DNA of 64,000 bases from Brevundimonas vesicularis (lineage in GTDB: Bacteria > Pseudomonadota > Alphaproteobacteria > Caulobacterales > Caulobacteraceae): the NCBI RefSeq assembly GCF_014204545.1, contig NZ_JACHLJ010000003.1, positions 62,001 through 126,000 of the forward strand, given 5' to 3'. Below the pieces are notes generated by a model. That model saw nothing but the letters and a program-made list of their open reading frames with translations. It did no database searches and was not told the origin of the DNA. Numbering within the stretch: position 1 is the stretch's first letter; each line of letters starts with the position of its first letter. A program made the position numbers and the translations under genes. Below, piece by piece: positions 34,636 to 49,565 of this stretch.

Positions 34636-34674
34636 GAAAGGGCCGGACGCGACGGCGTCCGGCCCTTTGCTTCT
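34636..34674 (+). terminator. terminator between glutaminyl cyclase and katG
   Basis: An 11-bp stem GGGCCGGACGC / GCGTCCGGCCC around GACG is followed by TTTGCTTCTT. It serves the rightward genes; on the minus strand the tail is only TTTCG, so it is a weaker stop for katG. Confidence 0.85.
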
Positions 34675-34691
34675 TCAGACCCGGATGCGGC

Positions 34692-38310
<3,619 letters not shown>

Positions 38311-38402
38311 CCGCCAGGCAACCCGCCCCGACAGGTCGCGTTTGTTTCCTGACAACGGATCGGCGCCGCCCCGGGCGTCTGACCGAAGCTTCAGGACGAC
38401 CC

Positions 38403-39776
38403 ATGGCCTATCGCACCCTCAATCCCTTCACCGAAAAACTGGTCGAGGACTATCCGGAACACACCGACGACGCCGTCGAGGCCGCCTTGGCCAAGGCGGA
38501 CGGCTTGTTCCATTCGAATTGGTCCAAGGGCGACATCCAGCCGCGCCTCGCGGTGCTGAAATCCCTGTCAGGCCTGCTGACCGAAAACCGCGACGACCTG
38601 GCCCGCACCATGGCCGAGGAGATGGGCAAGCCCCTGGCTCAGGGGCGGGGCGAGATCGATCTGTGCGCCGGCATCGCCGCCTACTATGCCGAGAAGGCCG
38701 CCGATTTCCTCAAGCCTGAAAAGATCGACAGCGAACTGGGCGAGGCCTGGGTCGAGTTTCACCCGATCGGCGTGCTCCTGGCGGTCGAGCCGTGGAACTT
38801 CCCGATCTATCAGCTAATCCGCGTCGTCGCGCCCGCCATCGCGGTCGGCAATCCCGTGCTCTACAAGCACGCGGGCATCGTGCCGCGCTGCGCCGCCCGC
38901 TTCGCCGAACTGGTGCACGAGGCCGGCGCGCCCGAAGGTTTCGTCGCCAACCTCTACATCTCCTCGGACAAGGTCGCCGAACTGATCGGCGACAACCGCA
39001 TCCAGGGCGTGGCCCTGACCGGATCGGAGGGCGCCGGCGCCAAGGTCTCGGCCCGCGCCTCGGAAATGCTGAAGAAGTCCACGCTGGAACTGGGCGGCAG
39101 CGATGTCTTCGTGGTGCTGGACGACGCCGACATCGAAAAGGCGGTTGCGGCGGGCGTCGAAGGCCGCCTGTCAAACGCCGGCCAGGTCTGCACCGGCTCC
39201 AAACGCTTCATCGTCCAGAAGTCGGTCTCCGACGCCTTCATCACCGGCTTCGTCGAAGGCATGAAGAATGCCGTGATGGGCGACCCGCTGGACGAGGCCA
39301 CCGACCTGGGTCCGCTCTCATCCGAGGATGCGCTGAAGACCCTGACCAAACAGGTGGAAGAGGCGATCCAGCACGGCGCCAAGGCGTTGACCGGCGGCAA
39401 GCCCGCCGACCACACCGGCTTTTTCTACGAGCCGACCGTCCTGACTGACGTCGCGCGCGACAACCCAGCTTTCTATCAGGAGTTCTTCGGCCCGGTGGCC
39501 CAGGTCTTCGTGGTCGAGGACGACGATGCGGTCGTGGCCCTGGCCAACGATTCCCACTTCGGCCTGGGCGGCTCGATCTTCTCGGGCGACACCGACCGCG
39601 CCCGCAAACTGGCTTCTCGGATCGAGACCGGCATGGTCTTCATCAACACCACCACGACCTCCATGCCCGAGCTTCCGTTCGGCGGCGTCAAACGCTCGGG
39701 CTTCGGCCGCGAGCTGGGCGATGTCGGCATCAAGGAGTTCGTGAACCGCAAGCTGGTGGTCGTGAGCGCCGACTGA
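38403..39776 (+). CDS. NAD(P)-dependent aldehyde dehydrogenase, succinate-semialdehyde type
   Basis: This 457-residue aldehyde dehydrogenase has the cofactor segment VEPWNFPIYQLIRVVAPAIAVGN, the catalytic Glu in TLELGGSDVFVVLDDADI and the nucleophilic Cys in SNAGQVCTGSKRF. The C-terminal GGVKRSGFGRELGDVGIKEFVNRK is usual for short succinate-semialdehyde dehydrogenase homologues (YneI/GabD-like). The true substrate is not fixed by sequence. It ends at a bidirectional terminator shared with acnA. Confidence 0.88.
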   Translation: MAYRTLNPFTEKLVEDYPEHTDDAVEAALAKADGLFHSNWSKGDIQPRLAVLKSLSGLLTENRDDLARTMAEEMGKPLAQGRGEIDLCAGIAAYYAEKAADFLKPEKIDSELGEAWVEFHPIGVLLAVEPWNFPIYQLIRVVAPAIAVGNPVLYKHAGIVPRCAARFAELVHEAGAPEGFVANLYISSDKVAELIGDNRIQGVALTGSEGAGAKVSARASEMLKKSTLELGGSDVFVVLDDADIEKAVAAGVEGRLSNAGQVCTGSKRFIVQKSVSDAFITGFVEGMKNAVMGDPLDEATDLGPLSSEDALKTLTKQVEEAIQHGAKALTGGKPADHTGFFYEPTVLTDVARDNPAFYQEFFGPVAQVFVVEDDDAVVALANDSHFGLGGSIFSGDTDRARKLASRIETGMVFINTTTTSMPELPFGGVKRSGFGRELGDVGIKEFVNRKLVVVSAD

Positions 39777-39797
39777 CCACCGCCATTCGGCAAACGG

Positions 39798-39835
39798 AAA
39801 AGGGCCGGCGGATCGCTCCGCCGGCCCTCTTTCTT
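39798..39835. terminator. bidirectional terminator between aldehyde dehydrogenase and acnA
   Basis: An 11-bp stem GGGCCGGCGGA / TCCGCCGGCCC around TCGC is flanked by AAAA on the left and TCTTTCTT on the right, so it can stop transcripts from both convergent genes. Confidence 0.88.
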
Positions 39836-39853
39836 GTCTGGACGAACCGCGAC

Positions 39854-42580
<2,727 letters not shown>

Positions 42581-42788
42581 GGAGTCTTCCTCTGGTCAGC
42601 GCCGCCCGACAATCCGGTTGCGCCTTCGCGCGGCAGACGCAGCGGCTCACAGGGCCCCTGCGCGCGCGGCGAAAGCCTGCTGCGGCGACCGTGCCTATAG
42701 CCCCGCCACGCCGCACCGTCCATGTGTCCACACCCCTGACGTGGACATTGAGAAGGGTTCGCAGATTTGGCGCGGCGGGTGAAACGCG

Positions 42789-43412
42789 ATGATCCACACC
42801 CTCACCCTCGCCGGCCTGACCGTCTCACGCGGCGAGCGGCGACTGTTCGACGGTCTCGACCTGACCTTGCGCGCCGGCGAGGTGCTGGCCCTGACGGGCG
42901 CAAACGGTGCGGGCAAGACCAGCCTGCTGCGCGCGATCGCCGGCCTGTTGCGGCCAGACGCCGGGACGGTCGCCTTCCAGGACGGCGACGGCAATAAGCT
43001 GGACGAGCGGCAGGCGCGTGGACGTGAAACCCACTTTCTCGGTCATCTGGACGGGCTGAAGGGCGGCCGGACCGCGCGCGAAGAGCTGGGGTTTCAGTGC
43101 GACTGGCTGGGCCACACCCAGTACGGCGTCGACCACGCCGTCGAGGCCTTCGGCCTGAAGCCCCTGCTGGACCTAGAGGTCCGGCGTCTTTCGGCCGGTC
43201 AGCGCCGTCGCCTGGCCATGGGCCGGCTGGTCGGATCGCCGCGCGCCCTGTGGCTGCTGGACGAGCCGATGGCGCCGCTGGACGCCCGCTGGCGCGAAGC
43301 CTTCGCCGGGCAGATGCAGCGTCATCTGGACGCCGACGGCCTGATCGTCGCCGCCGTCCACGACCCCCTGCCGCTGCCGACCCGCTCTCTCGATCTGGGG
43401 AGCCTGAAGTGA
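42789..43412 (+). CDS. ccmA: heme exporter ATP-binding protein CcmA
   Basis: This 207-residue ABC ATPase belongs to the cytochrome c maturation system. It has Walker [19 protein letters not shown], signature [16 protein letters not shown] and Walker [14 protein letters not shown]. CcmA works with CcmB and CcmC to load heme on CcmE in the periplasm. It is the first gene of a ccmABCDG run and overlaps ccmB by four bases. Confidence 0.94.
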   Translation: MIHTLTLAGLTVSRGERRLFDGLDLTLRAGEVLALTGANGAGKTSLLRAIAGLLRPDAGTVAFQDGDGNKLDERQARGRETHFLGHLDGLKGGRTAREELGFQCDWLGHTQYGVDHAVEAFGLKPLLDLEVRRLSAGQRRRLAMGRLVGSPRALWLLDEPMAPLDARWREAFAGQMQRHLDADGLIVAAVHDPLPLPTRSLDLGSLK

Positions 43413-44119
43413 GCCGCCACGATGTCGATCAGGAACCCCGTCCGCCCGGCCTGCGCGGCGCGACGCGCGTTCTGCTGGAGCGCGAGCTGGATCTGGCCTG
43501 GGGCGGGGGCGGCGGCCCGTTGCTGGCCTGCGGCTTCTTCGCCTGTCTGACCGCCATCCTGCCGCTGGCGGCCGGCGGCGATCCGCGCACGCTCGGCCCA
43601 GTCGCGGGCGGCGTCGCCTGGCTGGCGCTCGCCCTGGCGTCCCTGCTGTCGCTGGAGCGGCTGTTCGAGCGGGACATGGAGGACGGTGGTCTGGACCTGC
43701 TGGCGCTCGGCCATCTGGCGCTGGAACAGGTCGTCTTGATTAAGGCCCTGGCCCAGTGGATCGCCGTCGGTCTGCCCTTGGCCCTGACCGCCCCCGTCGC
43801 CGCCCTGGCCCTGGGCCTGCCGCCATCGCTGACGCCGCTCGTCGCCCTGACCGCCGTGATCGGCGGCGCGGGCTTCGCCTTCACGGGCGGGCTGGGCGCC
43901 GCCCTCGCGCTGGGAGCCAAGCGCGGCGGCCTGCTGATCGCCGTGGTCGTCCTGCCGCTGTTCATCCCGCCCGTCGTCTTCGGCGCCGGCGCCCTGGAGC
44001 GCGCTGGATCGGGCCAGCCGGTCGGCCCGGCGCTGGCTCTGCTCTGCGCCTACGTCCTGTTCGCCGCCGTCGTCGCGCCCCTCGCCGGTGCCGCCGCCGT
44101 TCGCAACGCGCAAGGGTGA
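43409..44119 (+). CDS. ccmB: heme exporter membrane protein CcmB
   Basis: This 236-residue inner membrane protein with six hydrophobic segments is taken from GTG 43409, which overlaps the ccmA stop (GTGA). The family features are visible: [25 protein letters not shown] at the start and [37 protein letters not shown] longer upstream frame is a shadow of ccmA. Translational coupling with ccmA fits the known CcmA-CcmB complex. Confidence 0.92.
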   Translation: MSRHDVDQEPRPPGLRGATRVLLERELDLAWGGGGGPLLACGFFACLTAILPLAAGGDPRTLGPVAGGVAWLALALASLLSLERLFERDMEDGGLDLLALGHLALEQVVLIKALAQWIAVGLPLALTAPVAALALGLPPSLTPLVALTAVIGGAGFAFTGGLGAALALGAKRGGLLIAVVVLPLFIPPVVFGAGALERAGSGQPVGPALALLCAYVLFAAVVAPLAGAAAVRNAQG

Positions 44120-44158
44120 GCTTGCCCGCCGTCCATTCGTTGCGTAAGCGCTGAACCG

Positions 44159-44878
44159 ATGTTCGGCCTGTCCAATCCGCAGCGCTTCATGGCCTTCACC
44201 GGCCCGTTGACGCCCGTTCTGTGGGGGCTCGCCGCCGTGCTGCTGGGCGTCGGCGCCTGGCTCAGCTTCACCGTTCCGGCCGATTATCAGCAGGGCGACA
44301 CGGTTCGGATCATGTTCGTCCATGTTCCCGCCGCCACTCTGGGCCTGGGCGCCTATGCGGCGCTGGGCGTGTCCAGTTTCTTTGCACTGGTCTTCCGCCA
44401 CGCCCTGGCCGACGCCGCCGCTCGCGCCGCCGCCCTGCCGGGCGCGGCCTTCACGGCCCTGGCCCTGTTCACCGGCTCGCTGTGGGGCCAGCCGATGTGG
44501 GGGACCTGGTGGGTGTGGGACGCGCGCCTGACCAGCGTGCTGGTGCTGTTCCTGTTCTACCTCGGCTATATGGCGCTGAGGGCCTCGATCGACGACGAGC
44601 AGAAGGCCGGGCGCGCCGCCGCCGTCCTGGGTCTGGTCGGCCTGATCAATCTGCCGATCGTGAAATTCTCGGTCGATTGGTGGAACACCCTGCATCAGCC
44701 CGCCAGTTTCCTGACGCCTGGCTCCTCGGGGCTGGACCCCGTCTATCTGCCGCCCTTTCTGACCATGCTCGCGGCCTATGGCGTGCTGTTCGCGGCCCTG
44801 TGGCTGACCGCCATCCGCACCGAGATCCGCCGCCGCCGCGTCATGACCTTGCGCGCCCGTCTGGCTCAGGAGGCCTGA
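44159..44878 (+). CDS. ccmC: heme export protein CcmC
   Basis: This 239-residue membrane protein is of the heme-handling family with six helices. The tryptophan-rich periplasmic motif is present as SLWGQPMWGTWWVWDARLTSVLVLFL, and the conserved heme-ligand histidines lie in MFVHVPAATLG and in VDWWNTLHQPAS. It transfers heme to CcmE. It starts 39 bases after ccmB. Confidence 0.94.
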   Translation: MFGLSNPQRFMAFTGPLTPVLWGLAAVLLGVGAWLSFTVPADYQQGDTVRIMFVHVPAATLGLGAYAALGVSSFFALVFRHALADAAARAAALPGAAFTALALFTGSLWGQPMWGTWWVWDARLTSVLVLFLFYLGYMALRASIDDEQKAGRAAAVLGLVGLINLPIVKFSVDWWNTLHQPASFLTPGSSGLDPVYLPPFLTMLAAYGVLFAALWLTAIRTEIRRRRVMTLRARLAQEA

Positions 44879-44882
44879 AGCC

Positions 44883-45116
44883 ATGCTCGACCTCGACATG
44901 ACCCCCTACGCCGCCTTCGTCTGGCCCGCCTGGGGCGTCAGCGCCCTGGTGCTGATCGTCCTGACCGTCCGCGCCGTCGTCGCCTCCCGCAAATGGAAGC
45001 GCGCACTGGCCCGACTTGAGGCAGACCAAGACACACACCCAAAAGCAGCGGACACCCACCGCCCTCAAGCAGCGCTAAGCGCGATAGGGCCAAAAGAAAC
45101 AGGGCTTCGCCCGTGA
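44883..45116 (+). CDS. ccmD: heme exporter protein CcmD (long C-terminal tail)
   Basis: This 77-residue protein with one transmembrane helix (YAAFVWPAWGVSALVLIVLTVRAVVASRKWKRAL) matches CcmD, which stabilises the CcmA-B-C-E complex. The domain proper ends near residue 46; the remaining 30 residues form a polar tail not usual for CcmD. It lies four bases after ccmC and its stop overlaps the ccmG start. Confidence 0.85.
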   Translation: MLDLDMTPYAAFVWPAWGVSALVLIVLTVRAVVASRKWKRALARLEADQDTHPKAADTHRPQAALSAIGPKETGLRP

Positions 45117-45673
45117 ACCGCTGGCTGGCTCTGATCCCGCTGGCGGTCCTCGCGGCGCTAGCGGCCCTGTTCGTCGGCTGGTCGCTGAAGCGCGATCCGG
45201 CGTTCAAGCCCGACGCCCTGGTCGGCCAGACCATCCCCGAGACGGTCCTGCCCCTGCTGTCGGGCGACCAGGCGGGACCGGGCAATCTGGACCTGAAGAC
45301 CGCCGGCGTCGGTCGGCCCATGCTGATCAATGTGTTCGCCTCCTGGTGCGCGCCGTGCCGGATCGAACACCCCAAGTTGCTGGCGCTGAAGGCGCGCGGC
45401 GTCGCCGTGGTCGGCATCGCCTACAAGGACGAGCCGGTCGCCACCCGCGCCTTCCTCGACGAACTGGGCGACCCCTATGCCATGGTGCTGGTGGACCGCG
45501 AAGGTCGTGCGGGCCTCGACCTCGGCATCTCCGGCGTGCCCGAGACCTTCGCCGTCGACGCCATGGGCCGCATCACCGCCAAACAGTCCGGCCCCCTCTT
45601 GGACGACGCCGACATCGACCGGCTGGTCGCCTCCATGCAGGCCCCGCCCCGTCCCGCGCCGACCAAGTGGTGA
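45113..45673 (+). CDS. ccmG: thiol:disulfide interchange protein CcmG/DsbE
   Basis: This 186-residue periplasmic thioredoxin-like protein is anchored by an N-terminal helix (LIPLAVLAALAALFVGW). The active site is WCAPC in NVFASWCAPCRIEHP, and the cis-Pro region is GVPETFAVDAMGRI. It reduces the CXXCH motif of apocytochrome c. GTG 45113 overlaps the ccmD stop. ccmE, ccmF and ccmH are not in this window. Confidence 0.93.
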   Translation: MNRWLALIPLAVLAALAALFVGWSLKRDPAFKPDALVGQTIPETVLPLLSGDQAGPGNLDLKTAGVGRPMLINVFASWCAPCRIEHPKLLALKARGVAVVGIAYKDEPVATRAFLDELGDPYAMVLVDREGRAGLDLGISGVPETFAVDAMGRITAKQSGPLLDDADIDRLVASMQAPPRPAPTKW

Positions 45674-45704
45674 GGCCGCGTTAACCCTTTTTCGAGGGTT
45701 TCCA

Positions 45705-45712
45705 TTAACCAT
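45705..45712 (+). promoter_or_regulatory. CtrA half-site TTAACCAT upstream of a small gene
   Basis: TTAACCAT, the CtrA half-site known in Caulobacter, ends seven bases before ATG 45719, and a second TTAACC lies at 45681. The pair is 24 bases apart and not a full TTAA-N7-TTAA site, so control by CtrA is only a suggestion. Confidence 0.35.
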
Positions 45713-45718
45713 GTCGGC

Positions 45719-45982
45719 ATGAGCGCGATTCGTCCCGGCCTGCCGCTGAACACGCCCGCCCCGGGCCTTGATCTGCCGAGCGCCCGCAGCGCCCAGGCGG
45801 CCTTCTTCCGCGCTGCAATGGAGCAGACTGCGGCGCCCAAGCCGCCGGTCCCGGCCGCCGCCGTCATGTCCACGATCCGAACCGCCAACCCGGCCCGGCC
45901 GGTGGAGGCGCCCCCCGCCCCGGCCCAGCGCGAGGAGCCGCGGATCATGCGCCCCGGCTCCTACCTCGACATCCGGGTCTGA
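45719..45982 (+). CDS. small proline/alanine-rich hypothetical protein
   Basis: This 87-residue protein has no signal peptide, is rich in Pro and Ala and probably largely disordered. The C-terminus REEPRIMRPGSYLDIRV looks like a defined short motif. It follows ccmG after 45 bases; possible CtrA-type TTAACC elements lie just before its start. Its stop nearly touches the convergent M48 gene. No function is known to me. Confidence 0.55.
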   Translation: MSAIRPGLPLNTPAPGLDLPSARSAQAAFFRAAMEQTAAPKPPVPAAAVMSTIRTANPARPVEAPPAPAQREEPRIMRPGSYLDIRV

Positions 45983-46738
45983 TCAGTTCCAGCCGCGGCT
46001 GGCGATATATTGCTGCAACGCCTCGATCCGGGTCGCATCCGAAGGGTGGGTCGAAGCGAACTGCGGCGTCTGGGTCTGACGCTGCGCCGCCATCAATCGC
46101 CATAGCGCCACCGCCTGCGACGGCTTGAAACCGGCGCCGGCCATATAGTCCACGCCCAGACGGTCGGCCTCCAGCTCGTCGCGCCGCGAATAAGGCAACA
46201 GCAGCCCGTATTGGGCGGCCAGACCGCCATAGGCGTTGACCGCATCCCCATAGCGACCCGCCGCCCCGCCGACGGCCGCCAGACCGACGCTGGTCACCGT
46301 CTGGTTCGAGGCGCGCTCGGCCGCATGGTTGGCGACGACGTGTCCGATCTCGTGGCCGATCACGCTGGCCAGCTGGTCGTCGTTCTGGACCAGGGCCAAC
46401 AGGCTGGTCGTCACGCCGATCTGGCCGGACGGCAGGACGAAGGCATTGGGGCTGGCCTCCGTGAACACCGCATAGTCCCAGGTCCGCCCGCCCAGACCCG
46501 CCGCCTGGACCAGACGGTCGCCGACGCGCCGAATCCGGTCGACCTGGGCGCCGGTCGTCATCACGCCAGGCTTGGCGATAGCCTCGCGCCAGGCCGCCGT
46601 CGACTGCTGCGACAGGGCGGCGTTGTCCACCAGCAGCAGCTGATTGCGGCCCAGGGCCTCGTTATAGGCGCAGGCGGACAGGGCCGAGGCCGCAACGGCG
46701 GCGGCCAGGACAAGGGCGGAACGGCGGGGCAGGATCAC
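45983..46738 (-). CDS. M48 family metalloprotease, lipoprotein
   Basis: This 251-residue periplasmic zinc protease is taken from GTG 46738 because this gives a lipoprotein signal (lipobox ALSAC) with AGAGG eight bases upstream; an ATG at 46843 would bury the signal. The active site is HEIGH in ASVIGHEIGHVVANHAAE and the third zinc ligand Glu lies in SRRDELEADRLGVDYM. Relatives (LoiP/YcaL type) degrade misassembled outer membrane proteins. Confidence 0.87.
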   Translation of the reverse strand: MILPRRSALVLAAAVAASALSACAYNEALGRNQLLLVDNAALSQQSTAAWREAIAKPGVMTTGAQVDRIRRVGDRLVQAAGLGGRTWDYAVFTEASPNAFVLPSGQIGVTTSLLALVQNDDQLASVIGHEIGHVVANHAAERASNQTVTSVGLAAVGGAAGRYGDAVNAYGGLAAQYGLLLPYSRRDELEADRLGVDYMAGAGFKPSQAVALWRLMAAQRQTQTPQFASTHPSDATRIEALQQYIASRGWN

Positions 46739-46806
46739 GGAAGCGACCTCTTCGAGCAGGACGAAACAGCAAGGCAAATGGTCGCGCTGCGCTTGTGGTT
46801 CCACCG

Positions 46807-48344
46807 TCACTCGATCGGCGTCGCGCCCAGCAGGGTCCGGCACGCCTCCGCCTCGGCCGCCAGGGCCTTGCGCTTGGCCTCACCGAACTTCTCCAGCGTG
46901 CGGTAGGGCATGGCCAGCCGCACATTGTCACGCAGCCGGCCGCGATTGCGCTCCAGAAAGCCCCAGTACAGCCGGTTGAACGGACAGGCCGCGTCGCCGC
47001 TCTTGCTCTTCACGTCATAGCGACACGCCCCGCAATAATCGCTCATCCGGTCGATATAGGCCCGGAGGCGGCATAGGGCTTGGACCCCACGATGCCCCCG
47101 TCGGCGAACAGGGCCATGCCGCGCGTATTGGGCATCTCCACCCATTCATAGGCGTCGGCATAGACGCACATGTACCAGTCATCGACCTGATCGGGATGCA
47201 CGCCCAGCAGCAGGGCCAGGTTGCCCGTCACCATCAGCCGCTGGATGTGGTGAGCGTAGGCGTTGTCTCGCGTGGTCTTCACGACATCGGCGACGCAGGC
47301 CATGTCGGTCTCGCCGGACCAGTAGAACCAGGGCAGCTTGCGGTCCGCATCCAGGAAATTGCGCGCCCGGTACTCCGGCGCCTTCAGCCAGTAGATTCCC
47401 CGCACGAACTCGCGCCACCCCAGGATTTGCCGGATGACGCCCTCAACCGCGTTCAGGGGCGCCTTGCCCGCCCGATAGACCGCCTCGGCGCGCTCGCAGA
47501 CATCCAGCGGGTCCAGCAGGCCCAGGTTGATCGAGGTCGAGATCAGCCCATGCCACATCCACGGCTGCCCCTCCGCCATCGCATCCTGCCAGTCCCCGAA
47601 TGAGGGCAGGACATCCTTCAGGAAGTGCTTCAGCGTCGTCTCCGCTTCGTCCGCCGTCGTGGCCCAGCCGAACCCGTCCAGCGATCCGAAATGGTCGCCG
47701 AACAGCCGCTCCACATCCGCCATCGCCTCGCGCGCCACGGCGTTGGGCGGGGTGCGCAGGCGATCAGGCGGCGTCACGCCCTTGGCCAGCTTCTTGCGGT
47801 TCTCGGCGTCATAGTTCCAGCGCCCGCCCTCCGGCTGATCGTCGTCCATCAGGATGCCCGTCGCGCGGCGCATCTCGCGATAGAAGAACTCCATGCGCAG
47901 CTGCGACTTGCCCGAGGCCCAGCGACGAAAACGGTCGTGGCTGCTGATGAAGCGGCGATCCTCGCGAATCTCGACCGGCAGCCCCGCCCCTTGCGCAAAG
48001 GCGGCCAGATGCTCGGCCAGCCGCCACTCGCCGCATTCGGTCATCACCACCGTTTCATGAGCGCCGTCGTCCAGCGCCCGGGCCAGTTCGCCGGTGATCG
48101 AGCCGCTGTTGTCCGCGTCGTCGATCCGCACATAGCGCACATTGACGCCCCGCCCCTTCAGCCGCTCGGCGTGATTGCGCATGGCGGCGAAGACCAGGGC
48201 CAGCTTCTGCTTGTGATGCCGGACATAAGTCGCCTCGTCGCGAACCTCGGCCATCAGAACCGTGTCGGCGTCCGGGTTCAGATCCTTCAGCGCCGACAGG
48301 TCGTCCGACAGCTGATCGCCCAGCACCAGCCTAAGCACGGACAT
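46807..48344 (-). pseudogene. Fe-S bacterial cryptochrome/(6-4) photolyase, one-base frameshift
   Basis: The first frame (48344 to 47043) gives 433 residues of an FeS-BCP photolyase, a flavoprotein that repairs (6-4) photoproducts with light: LRLVLGDQLSDDL at the start, then RFRRWASGKSQLRMEFFYR and GWREFVRGIYWLK. It ends prematurely at KPYAASGPISTG. The remaining 80 residues follow in another frame: AYIDRMSDYCGACRYDVK and GDAACPFNRLYWGFL. One added G in the GGG run (47061-47063 on the plus strand) joins them into 1539 bases, 512 residues, the family length. Without it, three of the four [4Fe-4S] cysteines are lost. Sequencing error and true mutation cannot be told apart here. Confidence 0.85.
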
Positions 48345-48356
48345 GCGTTATTCCCA

Positions 48357-48713
48357 TCACCGGGCCCATTTGCGAGCGAGAGATTGAAGTCGAGGACGCA
48401 GGCGCAGAAACACCCGGTACGCCTTCTCCAACGCCGCAAGGACCCGGGGGATGCGTGCGGCCAGGCCCAGTGGGCGCAACAGCGGAATAGCCCGCCACAT
48501 CGCCGCAAAGGCCGCCGCACCCGACAGCAGTCTTCCGTTTTCCGTCGCATGGAATCGCGCCAACAGCGCCTCGCGATCCAGCGGGCACGTCGTTTGACCG
48601 TCCGACACATCGACGAAGCGGATCGCGCCGCGTCGATCCAGCCGACGCATCAGGGCGATCTCGCGTCGGCACAGGGGACAGCCGCCATCATACCAGACGA
48701 GCAAGGGTGTCAT
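48357..48713 (-). CDS. thiol-disulfide oxidoreductase-like DCC family protein (DUF393)
   Basis: This 118-residue protein has the DCC pattern near its N-terminus: VWYDGGCPLCRREIALMRRLD, with Cys12 and Cys15 as a CXXC pair. DCC proteins have a thioredoxin-like fold and an uncertain role. It is encoded just upstream of the photolyase gene on the same strand (12 bases apart) and is probably co-transcribed with it. Confidence 0.85.
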   Translation of the reverse strand: MTPLLVWYDGGCPLCRREIALMRRLDRRGAIRFVDVSDGQTTCPLDREALLARFHATENGRLLSGAAAFAAMWRAIPLLRPLGLAARIPRVLAALEKAYRVFLRLRPRLQSLARKWAR

Positions 48714-48808
48714 GACGGTCGAAGGCTCTCGGCGACGGCGAACGGGCTCGCCATCCTATACGGCCGTCCTCTACAGTCTGGATCGCAACCCGCCTCGACA
48801 GGTGTCCG

Positions 48809-49273
48809 ATGACGATTGAATCCACCGGCCGACATCGCTTGCCGCCGCTCGCCCGCATCCTGGGTTTCGCCGGCCTGCTGCCCCAGGCGGCGGCAGTCGC
48901 CGTTCTTCTTGCAGGCAATGCGGACCAGAAGACCACCGCCCTCGGCCTGGCCTATGCCTACGCCGCCCTGATCTTCAGCTTCCTGGGCGGCGTCTGGTGG
49001 GGACTAGCGGCCGCGACGGGCATGAAGGCGCCTAGATGGGTCTGGATCGCCTCTGTGGCGCCCTCGCTTCTCGCGCTGGCGACCAGCGTCGTTTGGGCGG
49101 CGGGTTCCGATCCGGCCGTGTCGCTGGTCGTGCTGGGCGTCTTCATCGCCGCCAGCGTCCTGGTCGATCTGAAGCTGAAGGCGGCGGGACTGACGCCCGA
49201 GGGCTGGCTGGCGCTGCGGGCGCCGCTGTCGATCGGTCTGGGCGTGCTGACGCTCGTCGCCGGACTGATCTGA
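48809..49273 (+). CDS. DUF3429 membrane protein
   Basis: This 154-residue inner membrane protein has four to five hydrophobic helices. The segment YAALIFSFLGGVWWGLAAAT is typical of DUF3429, and the length agrees. No function is known. It is the last core gene before the tRNA-Gly remnant and the integrase and is followed by a terminator. Confidence 0.8.
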   Translation: MTIESTGRHRLPPLARILGFAGLLPQAAAVAVLLAGNADQKTTALGLAYAYAALIFSFLGGVWWGLAAATGMKAPRWVWIASVAPSLLALATSVVWAAGSDPAVSLVVLGVFIAASVLVDLKLKAAGLTPEGWLALRAPLSIGLGVLTLVAGLI

Positions 49274-49295
49274 AAACATCTCAGGCGGCGGGCAA

Positions 49296-49337
49296 AAAAA
49301 TCGGGGCCTGCCGCAACCGACAGGCCCCTGATTTTAT
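49296..49337. terminator. bidirectional terminator after the DUF3429 gene
   Basis: A GGGGCCTG/CAGGCCCC stem (49303-49310 with 49321-49328) has A7 before it and ATTTTATT after it. It insulates the core gene from the island. Confidence 0.8.
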
Positions 49338-49348
49338 TCGTCTCGACT

Positions 49349-49401
49349 TGGAGCGGGCGAAGAGATTCGAACTCTCGACCCCAACCTTGGCAATGTTGGG
49401 G
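49349..49401 (-). other. tRNA-Gly(GCC) 3' remnant, attachment site of the island
   Basis: On the minus strand these 53 bases read as the anticodon arm (loop TTGCCAA, anticodon GCC), variable loop, T arm (TTCGAAT loop), acceptor 3' strand CGCCCGC and TCCA of a tRNA-Gly. The 5' half with the D arm is missing, and the anticodon stem has an A-G mismatch, so it is not a working tRNA. Such 3' fragments mark the end of an element integrated in a tRNA gene. Its broken side faces the integrase. Confidence 0.85.
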
Positions 49402-49513
49402 ATCAGCATTTCCGGGCTTTTCAGCACGTTCCAAAAATCAGTTTTGTATGTTGTTTTAACTAGGTTTTCTTGTTTATCCGGTTACGGAGCGTTTCGCCCG
49501 GTTTCACTTGAGT

Positions 49514-49533
49514 TGGTAGCGGAGTGGTAGCGG
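49514..49533. repeat. two direct TGGTAGCGG repeats before the integrase gene
   Basis: TGGTAGCGG occurs at 49514-49522 and 49525-49533, one helical turn apart, 33 bases before the integrase start. Direct repeats at such positions are often integrase arm-type sites or operators. The rest of 49402-49565 shows no gene. Confidence 0.5.
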
Positions 49534-49565
49534 TGGCTCGGAAATGAGCGTAGATTTCCATCGCC

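Noticed and set aside
45680..45700. AACCCT-loop-AGGGTT hairpin after ccmG as a terminator
   Set aside because: The stem is short and the T run lies in the loop rather than after the stem, so it is not a convincing terminator.
49349..49401. Functional tRNA-Gly gene
   Set aside because: The D arm and the acceptor 5' strand are missing and the anticodon stem is mismatched, so only a remnant is claimed.
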